Assembly (NCBI RefSeq): GCF_037042905.1
Contig: NC_087253.1
Location: 17,028,001-17,092,000, forward strand
DNA: 64,000 nt
Direction of reading: 5' to 3'
DNA from: Lytechinus pictus
Lineage: Eukaryota > Echinodermata > Echinoidea > Temnopleuroida > Toxopneustidae
Positions 55,481 to 64,000 of this stretch are shown one piece after another. The position numbers and the translations under genes are program-made. Under the pieces are notes generated by a model. The model did no database searches. It saw only the letters and a list, made by a program, of their open reading frames with translations, and was not told the origin of the DNA. The stretch's first letter is position 1. The number at the start of each line of letters is the position of its first letter.

Positions 55481-57690
55481 TAGCAAAGCAAATAGCAAAT
55501 ATATATATATAATGCGTTACGTGTTTCTTTATTACATTTCAATTGTTATAACTGTATTTATGATGGATTTTGTCTACTGAAACTGAAGAAAGTGCCCTTT
55601 TTTCCCTGTCCCCCCCCCCCTCCCACTTTCAACTTCGCTCCGCCGCCCCTGGCGTGAGCGAATGAATTAAGAATGTTTGTCACCCGTGAATAAGCTCCAG
55701 ATAACGGGGATTGTTTTTTTTGGGGGGGTGACTATTTATCAACTTATTTTGTTAATAATGATGAAAATGACAATAATGCTAATGATAATAATAAATGATG
55801 ATAAAGAATATACATGTAAATACAGATGGTTAAAAATGATAATAATAATGAATAATGACGGTAAAAAATAATAACAGCAATAACATCTCTTTTCATGTCC
55901 ATGTGGAATTTTACAATGGACTGCATTCCACAGGTATGTACATGTAATATACTACCTATACATAGTATGCAAAGGAATATCATTATAATGTATATAAAGG
56001 TGGCGCGTCGTAGCCCAGTGAAAATTTTTCCAAACCGATCGCTCGCGCAAAAATATAATGTGTCAATCAGAAATCACTTCAAAAAGGCTTTGCTCAACTA
56101 AATTGCTACAAAACACACAACTGCTTCACGCAGATGATAATTTCATGGTGAAAAAAAATCCGTTTGCACCAAAAACAAATTTTACATTGTAAGTGCGCCC
56201 TTTTTTGGGGGGCTTTGTCCCCAAACGAAAATACGTTCCGCCCCCCCCCCCCTATTTATCATGGAATTTAACATTCTTTTCTGTTTTAAAGATACTTTTA
56301 ATTTTGTCATTAGCATTATCAGAGAGAATTAATTATAATTTACACCTGTGTTATTTGTATATTCTTATATAGGCCTGCTATTCATGGCTCCTTTGTGTTT
56401 CTCGTTATCGGATAAGTATATAAGTCAGATAATGAAGGATGATTTTATGTTTTAGAGTACTTATACTGTTATATAGGCTTAGTTTTTTGGTCTAAGTATA
56501 GATGTTGGTGTGTTGTTATAAATATAGTTTATTTAACCTTCATTTGCCACTTGTCATATTATCGGAGAAGGTTAAACAGAATGATGTTTGACAAGTTGAA
56601 GATAGTTCACTTGTTTAAAGCTTCTGAGTTTTCTGGTTTATAGTTAATATGTGTTAGTTTTGATGAAACTTTCTCAGACAGTTTTATACCGACAGAAAGA
56701 ATAAAGAAGAAAAGTAGTCACGCCATTGTGTAATTATGTATCGTATATTCTTATTCGTCATGTTCAGCCTGGGTGTCAATATTACAGTATAAGAAGGCAT
56801 GTTCTTTTGAGTATCCATCTGATTTGTAAAATATTTCCCTATTACGCAGCAGCTATAGCTATAGGACACACTTTCTAAATATTTTATTTGTTTAGATGTG
56901 TTCTCTAAGTATTATGAATACAATTTATAAACAAATTATAAATGTTTATTGAGTCCATCAGGATTTCACATACCATCATGTATAATCAAAACTAGGGTTT
57001 CAAAATTCCCAGGAATTTTCACAGTTAAAAATTTCCATGCACTGAGGAAACGGGAATATTGTGGGAATTTAATTTGGAAATTTTGAGCAATTTTCAAGAA
57101 AGGAATTTAAACAGTCACAATTTCTTGATAAATATAGGACTAAGAAATTTCACAGGCCGATATATTGCTTATATTGTGCTTTATCGGCAAGTTCCAAATT
57201 ATGCTGAAACAGTCAGACATATAGCAGAGTTACTTTGAGTAACATTATGTTCAGTGGCTGCATAGATTGTAATAGGGCAGTTCACTGCACATGCAAACCC
57301 TTCCCTTGAGTAAAGCGGTCTGAATATGCAGCCTAAGTCATGCCAGCGCCAGGGTACATAACAAGGCATTCTGGGTAAATTGAGAGACATTTCTGCATTT
57401 TTACAGTAAAAGAGAACCCAGTGTATTTTGGAACCAGATATGAATAACATATCTTGCGTTTGGTGAGCTGAAAGGGGGCTAATATGTAGGGTGTAGAATT
57501 TGTGGCGCACATGGGGTGGGGGTGATGGTTTTGATAATCCTTTATGCGTGGATATCTTATCAAACATAAAAGATGTCAATGGATACACAGGCTTTTTGGT
57601 TTTGTTTTGTGTTCAAATTGTGCTTATTTCATGGATTGTATTGTGGTTGATAACGGGCGTTTTTTAGAGAGAGGTAGTGGTTTGAAGCTA
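55481..57690. other. long non-coding interval
   Basis: AT-rich. C-runs near 55611 and 56245 resemble worn ends of G/C-run elements. 57000-57150 has GGAATTTT/AAATTCC words. ORFs are short and unrecognised. Confidence 0.3.
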
Positions 57691-57695
57691 CATGC

Positions 57696-57956
57696 ACTGT
57701 AAAAAAAGCGGTGTTAAAACTGACACCAGTTGGTGTTAATAGAGGACTACACCCCGAGGTGTTAAAATTACACCCTAGAGATTAAAAATAACACCAAAGC
57801 GTGTAAATGTAACAACCAAAGGTGTTGCAATGACACCTATAGGTGTAAAACTAACACCACCAATTCAACACCGGTGTAAAAATAACTGGTGTGGTCCTCT
57901 AATATGTACACCGGTTAACACCACAGTTTTTGCCCCCCCCCCCCCCCCCCCCCATC
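57696..57956. mobile_element. MITE related to the CTGGTGTTGATT family, ending in poly(C)
   Basis: Left CACTGTAAAAAAAGCGGTGT and right ACACCACAGTTTTTG are inverted, with many ACACC/GGTGT words between. The right edge runs into about 20 C residues (57936-57956), so the last bases and the target duplication are lost. Confidence 0.6.
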
Positions 57957-58337
57957 CTACAGATATTTGATTGAAGTTTTAGATGGTGGTATTGGATAAT
58001 CGCAGAAGTGGTTTACCGTACAAAATGCGGTAACTGCGGAGTGGATGGAAAGAAGTTGAATAGAGGGAGAAGTAAAATGAAGAGGCAAGACACTGAAAGG
58101 TTGGACGGAAGAGTACATGCTTTTCTGAAATAAGTGTGGTCCTTAAAATTGACTGTAATAAGAAGAAAAGTTGAGAGACTTTAGCACTTGGAGAGATGAG
58201 AGGAGGCTGGCTCGAGTCAGCAAGTGGAGTTGTGGGGCAAGAGAGAAGATTCTACCTTATACTTTGACAAAAAAGCAAGTAAGACGAAGTGTTATTTCCT
58301 GAAAGAAAAAGAGCAAAATGTATCTGTCATTGATTTA

Positions 58338-58692
58338 TGGGGTGTTGCAAGAAACTTGCGATCAATTGCAAGTCTATTTTTGGTCCCTAAATCAATCATG
58401 TCTTGTAGTTAATTGCAAATTAGTGATTGTTAATCTGCTCCTTGAAACGAAGTTTAATCTGGGGCCCGTTTACTGTTGTAACTCGGCCATTATGGCAACT
58501 ACCATGGAACCCTTGATTATGATTGGCTGCTGAGCTGTGTTACCATGGCGGTTGACATTATGGCAAAGTTACAAGTTGCAAGTCCTTTATGAAACGAGCC
58601 CCTGATTTGCTACAGCTAACGTTGATCTTTCAGTTGTAAAATTGCAACATAATATTTGTAACTGATCGCAAATATTTTCTTGCAACACCCCC
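58338..58692. mobile_element. MITE with GGGGTGTTGCAAGAAA ends
   Basis: Left GGGGTGTTGCAAGAAACTTG and right TTTTCTTGCAACACCCCC pair, followed inward by TGCGATCAATTGCAA and its counterpart. It contains the nested 58461-58602 element. No clear duplication. Confidence 0.6.
58461..58602. mobile_element. 142-bp MITE with GGGGCCCGTTT ends, nested
   Basis: Left GGGGCCCGTTTACTG and right ATGAAACGAGCCCC pair, with inner ACCATGG and CCATGGCGG words. The ends are akin to 52328-52472. Confidence 0.6.
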
Positions 58693-59690
58693 AAGTCATA
58701 TTAGTACACAGAAGGATCAGTGTCTTTTGATAAGTTTGCCTCATAGAAGAATTGTCAACACATGACGCAACTTTGATTTATGTGTCACTTCTTTTTTTTT
58801 TTGCCAAAGTAGGGCAGCATATAATGTACATCTGAAATCGCAACACCAACAAGAAAAAAAAGACAATGAGATTCTAAATGTAATAATTCTGAAAAGAATT
58901 TAATTGCACAAAATTATAATTGGTTTACAGCAGGAAAAAAAATGAGCAAAAAACAATAGAACTAAAGAAATAACCAAAAAATATCTGTATTCCAACAGGA
59001 ATTGCCTCAAAAATGAAGAAATTGCAAACAAAAGTGTAGATAAGAAAACAATGCAAATAAAAGAAATATGATTTGTTATTAAATTCCTTTGGGACAGTCT
59101 ATTGCAAGACTTAATTATGTTTTGACATAAAAACATCGTTTCCAAAACAATGGAAAAACCCTGTTTTTTTTTAATAAAGTATGATTGATGTCCTGTTCTT
59201 ATGCTAAATATTAAGGTAACTAAATTTCCAAGTGCTTACAAAAAAGGGGATATTATTGAGAAAAAAAACTTATAAATAGCTTTATGAAACACTATTCTAT
59301 CTTCCGTTAGGTTTTACTTTCAGAGTAGGATAAAGCAATGGTATGGTATGACATGACATCAACAATATCATTCATAGAATGTATTTTTCAAAGTACACTA
59401 TACCACAGTACTCATTCGAGCTAGGTAAATTTCAAAGCATTTTATAATTCAATGAGCATGTGCAATAATAATCATAGCAAAATGAAAATAGTAGATACAA
59501 AACGGACTCCTAAATGGAAAGATCATAATAAGGATGTGTTAAAAAAATTAAAACCAATAAAAGGGGAAATTTAAGAAAAACATCATGGAATGGCAACTTT
59601 ATTACCTTTTCTCACTTTGATCACCTTTTCAGTTCTTTAATTTTAACCGGCATACTTTTACAGGACTGTTCCTACATAAGCGTGGGGTAC
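58693..59690. other. AT-rich non-coding interval
   Basis: No gene or clear repeat ends were seen. Confidence 0.3.
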
Positions 59691-59694
59691 AATG

Positions 59695-59830
59695 ACATTC
59701 CCAAATAATAATAGCTGTATTTATAAAGCGCCTTTTGCCTGAGGATACAAAGCACTGCTATTATTACGCCGGCTTTAGCTCGGGCTACCATCACCGGCGC
59801 TCAGTGCATGCAAGGAATTACAAAGATCAG
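59695..59830 (+). repeat. SINE-like or MITE-like fragment
   Basis: AATAATAGCTGTATTTATAA followed by AGCGCC, GATACAAAGCACTGCTATTATTAC and a GC-rich CTCGGGCTACCATC segment. A similar vocabulary (GGCGCTACAT, AGCGCTTAAAA, CATTATTATTATCA, ACCAGGTACCCATTTAC) appears at 62130-62340. A dispersed repeat is likely, class uncertain. Confidence 0.35.
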
Positions 59831-60086
59831 CATAAAACAACTGCTTGTTGTTCACAATGACAAATTAAAGAAAAGGCAAAATACTCTATTTTCACTTTTC
59901 AATCAACAATGTAGTAAACCATCAGATTTTCTTTTAAAAACTTGACGAAAAATTGCAAATGTATCGCTCACCCAGAATCAAAGACTACCGGTGAGCTGGA
60001 TTTTTTTTCATTAACCAATTTTTGGCAAAGACTTCTTAGTTGGATTTTTGGTCATGTGATATTACATTACTCTTTTCTTCTGTAGG

Positions 60087-60486
60087 CAGGGTGCTACATA
60101 ACTTTTAGAAGCACTTTCCCAGTTGGGCAAGTAAATTTTTACATAGTTGTAATATACTTGCCCAAAAATCTATTTCACTTGCCCGAAAAAACACTTCATA
60201 AGAAAGTATTGTGGTTTTATAAACCATTGAACTTCTTTTCTCTCTTTTGACATGAACTGATGTACCTTGTTATTGCATGACTTTTTCCAAATTGATTTTA
60301 TCTTGCCCGCTATGACCAAAATTACGATCGATATATCAAAAATATCGACCCTAATTTTGGTCATTCCACTGAGAATTTTGCCTTCCCAATGCGGGCAAGT
60401 AGTTTTGGTCTTTATTTTAAAACACTGGCCCGTCTCTAATTTTTACTTGCCCCGGGCATTCAGGCAAGTGCTTATGTAGCACCCTG
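60087..60486. mobile_element. 400-bp TIR element with CAGGGTGCTACATAA ends
   Basis: Left CAGGGTGCTACATAA and right TTATGTAGCACCCTG are exact inverted copies. TTGCCC/GGGCAAGT words repeat inside. A central imperfect hairpin lies at about 60313-60364 (GACCAAAATTACGATCGATA and its counterpart). Flanks show no clean duplication. Confidence 0.75.
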
Positions 60487-61137
60487 GTACGTCGCTGAGC
60501 ACAAATCGAACTACATGACTGTAAAGTAGATAATATCAAAATTAATGAACATGATTTGTAAGTAGATAAGTATGAACATCAATGTAAACCTTCTAATTTT
60601 CAGGATAATTCTAAGTCTTTTTTTTCCCTCTATTTTCTGTCATATTGCTTAACATTGATGTTACATTATATTTGCTTTTTCATCACAATCCAAACTACTT
60701 CTATCTTTTAATGAATTACTCAAGTCTCACAGAGAAATAAATTGAAATAACATAAAATGAATATAACCATAGATGAATTGTTTGTTAGATCACAAAACTT
60801 GAGAGGAATTATGCGAAATACTTAACGATAGCTATATGAAAATGACATTTTATACCAAAGGCAATCAATATCATTTTAATTTAACTTAAAGGTTTTCAAA
60901 TTTAATACTATATTACATATTAAAGCAAGCCATACAACACATAAGGCACCCTCATTTCCAGAGTTAAATGTTGACAATTCACAACAAAAAGACATAAAAG
61001 AGCACCAAAGTGAATGAATTTCAATATTTTTCCTGTATACATGATTTCTTTGACAAAATGAAATATTATTTTTAAGAATGAACAAGCCGTGCTTACCTGC
61101 ATATCTAAAAAGTAGAAATAAATATGAAAGTCAAATG
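60487..61137. other. AT-rich non-coding interval
   Basis: Nothing recognised. Confidence 0.3.
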
Positions 61138-61139
61138 TA

Positions 61140-61754
61140 CAGTTTACATATACCCAGGAAATTCAAAGAAAAGTTGACACTTCCGAAACATCATAAAATT
61201 TAATATCTTATAAAAATATTTTTGCTATCATGACAAATTTGATATATCAAACAAATTAGTATGTCACGCCCCTTCATCACATAGCTTTGTCATCAGGAGC
61301 TGAAAAATATTTAGGTGTTATTTTTCCCCAAATCTTCATATTTTAGACAAATTAAAAATGAAAACTTGACACAAACATTTCATATTTGTGCTAGTTACTT
61401 CTCAACACAAACATTCCAGATTGCACTTTTTTGTTCAGTAATGACATATCATGACAGAAAATGTAATATAAATTATAGATTTGACATTTATGAAACGATG
61501 TTTGAAAATATAATAATAGAATACATTTGGCACGAATATTACTTTTTTTCTTCAAAGAAATTTCCACATGAAATATACTTTAATCCCAACGGCATCCCAA
61601 TCATGTGAAAGATCTGAATACGCTCTTTTATTTGATACCCAATTCGTCATGGTAGTATTTATATTTCTGAAAATATAGTAAATTTTACGATGTTTGGCAA
61701 GCAAACAAATTTCAATGAATTCAGTGGGTGTAAGTAAACTTTTGGCCTGAACTG
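61140..61754. mobile_element. 615-bp Tc1-type MITE
   Basis: Left CAGTTTACATATACCCAGGA and right, in complement, CAGTTCAGGCCAAAAGTTTA are diverged Tc1-like ends (TTTACxTACACCC). TA flanks are at 61138-61139 and 61755-61756. The ORF at 61315-61608 has no transposase motif. Confidence 0.6.
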
Positions 61755-61773
61755 TATATAGTGCTTTACAACA

Positions 61774-62126
61774 TTGGGTGGTACTGAGACAGCCATGGTT
61801 AAGTTAAACCATGTAGTAGGTCCATGGTTAAACCTGGGTTAACTTACATGTTGACCACACTTTAATGGAGTGCTAGTTGTCAACTCATTCACCAATTAAA
61901 AATTATTCTTATCCTGCTGAAAAATGTCAAGAAATTAATTGAGTCATAAAATGAGGAAAATTCATAGGAAAATACAAAGATATTATGAATTTTAATTGAT
62001 TGATACATGAAAATTTCTTTGAATATGGAAGAAATATTATGATGGCCAGCATTTCAGGTGTGGTTTAAAAATCTAGTTTAGACTGGGGTTAAACCTAGGT
62101 TTAATAATCGGGATATCACCCAATAG
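61774..62126. mobile_element. possible MITE with ATTGGGTGGTA ends
   Basis: Left ATTGGGTGGTACTGAG and right GATATCACCCAAT are imperfect inverted copies. GGTTAAACC-type words occur inward on both sides. Boundaries are tentative. Confidence 0.4.
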
Positions 62127-62129
62127 AAG

Positions 62130-64000
62130 GCGCTACATGGTAGTGATTCATTGAATGCTCAAGCGCCCGATTAAGATAGCCATGCTAACGCCTGGCTAAT
62201 AGTATGCAGCGCTTAAAAACATTGTACCATATAAATGTAACATTATTATTATCACTTCGGCTTTGGCATATCTATCCTGTTCAAGTGCTCGAGCATGCAA
62301 CATATTCCTTCCTACCAGGTACCCATTTACTACCCCTGGGTGGAGAGTGGCAAACACAAGTGTATTCATTTAGTTCATACAGCTACTAAAAAGCACGTTA
62401 ATAACTCTTGTCAAGAATTTGTTTTGTTTCTCTGATACATTTAAATTCATGCAATAGCTAATCATAAGATCATATAGAGAACAGAAAAAAAAAGCTAAAC
62501 ATTGTCCACTAACAAGATGAAACACATACTGTATATATATTCAATTCGAAATGTAAAATAGTTTTTTCTGGCAAGATGAATATATTACTCTGGCAAATAG
62601 GATCAAGAAATAAAAAAAACATTATCATAATATCACAAATGAAATTCATGTACTTCAAAAACACAAGAGAACTTTTAAGTACAAATTACCATTAACTCAA
62701 TTTTTCTACAAAACCTACTGGGTAGCTTCCAAACTGTTTACATGATTTTATGTCAAGATTAACAAGAAAGTTTGATCACACTTGCATTAAATGCTACGTT
62801 TTATCTGAGATTGTCATACATGTACTTAATGGAGACATCTTTTTCAGATTCTCTGATTTTTAGAAGTATACATTCCAAGGATTCAAGAGGGCGCTGTTTC
62901 ATACAAGCTATTATCATCGACTTTAATTCACCATCCAATGGTATCTACCATGGTAACGAAGCCCATTCATAGCCAATCAAAAACAGTGGCAACATATCAT
63001 GCATTGTTGAAACAGATAGTGTTATCAATCATAACTTGCAATCAACATCACTATCAGTAGCTAGTGGCAATGGATCACCCATCGTTCAAACATCTGAAAT
63101 GCTCATCTGATCTACCGCCACTTTAGGCTATGATTGTGCTATGAGGCATTCACGTGGCAACACTGGCTACCGATAGCCAGGAACTCAGTTTTATGATTAT
63201 GAGGAGAGCAATAAAAAGCTCTCCTAAAACTTCTCAAGGGAGCAGTAGGGGAGCTGCACTGCAAAAGAGCTCTTCCTTGACATACATGTACAGGGGGCTT
63301 TTTGTCCGATAAACAGAATAGATGGAGGAACTACATGTAAGTTACATCCCACAACCAAAGGAGACAAACAATCAGACATATTGTTTATGCAATATTTATC
63401 TCAATGAACTTTTTATTGTCATTCTTGCAATGTGGTAATATTGCTTACAATGTAATTGTGTGTTATTGATAAAACCTTGACTGAGCTGAGAATGAGGTTT
63501 CAAGGTTTGCTCTATAACACTTCGCCAATTGACTGACATTCTTTTTCTACATTCAGGTTAACATGGTTAAGTGATGTCGGAATAGATATTATAAATACAG
63601 TGTTGTACAAACAATGCAAATGTGTAGGCCTATGACTTCACTTTTTCTGCATTTAATACTGCATTTATTATATCATGTCACAAGAAAATTCAGTTCGCCG
63701 AGGCGAGCGATAAATCGCTCTACCTGAAACGGATTAAGGCAAGCGGAAGCGAATGATCGCTCTCACTCGCCTTAAAACCATAGCAAAAGGTGATAATGTC
63801 TGAATTACGTAGTATAGCTCACCTGTTCATAATTCAAGAGGTGATACCATAAAATGACAAGTTACTGATTGCTTGTAGCTATTAATCGCAAGAAGTGATG
63901 TCTCAATGACATGCTACAGGTCATCATTGGCTACCGACAGCTCTATCCATAACCAGTGGTGACAACGCCTGAAAAGACCACAATTGTTTTTCTCTTCCCT
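62130..64000. other. terminal non-coding interval
   Basis: 62130-62360 is a repeat-like stretch akin to 59695. 63690-63775 has GAGGCGAGCGATAAATCGCTC and related palindromic words in a GC-richer island. No gene was recognised. Confidence 0.3.

Overview
The window looks like accessory, repeat-rich nuclear DNA of a marine invertebrate, most likely an echinoderm such as a sea urchin (inference). The basis is AT-rich sequence, genes split by GT-AG introns, a very dense load of DNA transposons and LINEs, and arrays built on AGGTCAAAGGTCA that I associate with marine invertebrate genomes. Nothing looks bacterial or viral in origin. Almost all recognisable coding sequence belongs to mobile elements.

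Layout. 1-966 is the end of a G/C-run-flanked DNA element. 1129-6837 is a nearly complete LTR retrotransposon: 177-bp LTRs with one difference seen, a tRNA-like primer site and one 832-codon Gag/protease-like ORF, but no reverse transcriptase. Its 3' LTR is split by a 748-bp TIR element. 10963-12213 is a 5'-truncated LINE with an open reverse transcriptase C-terminus. 13819-15350 is a nest: an antisense LINE fragment is cut by a second copy of the 748-bp family, which is cut by a nuclear-receptor-motif repeat.

The main structure is 15725-40271. This 24.5-kb block has 11-bp perfect terminal inverted repeats and TA target duplications, and it splits one repeat unit in register. Both ends carry CAACGTTGG minisatellites. 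Near its middle sits a 17.2-kb PIF/Harbinger transposon (19264-36496) that appears to keep both proteins: a four-exon HARBI1-like DDE nuclease (344 aa, plus strand) and a five-exon Myb/SANT-like partner (331 aa, minus strand) with one exon duplicated in tandem. A decayed second transposase gene lies tail-to-tail with the first. Several smaller elements are nested inside, including one hAT-like element within another.

40274-64000 holds further MITEs of mariner, hAT, Harbinger and Tc1 type and a decayed L1/Tx1-like LINE (about 45880-51030) carrying two datable insertions. The best candidates for non-transposon coding sequence are a KCTD/T1 BTB-like exon (52648-53016), a possible terminal exon (44572-44671) and a promoter/first-exon candidate split by the Harbinger element (19141-19263 plus 36497-36564).

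Working together: the Harbinger nuclease and SANT protein form the usual two-protein transposition pair (established for the superfamily). The nesting gives a relative insertion order. No CRISPR, rRNA or convincing tRNA gene was seen.
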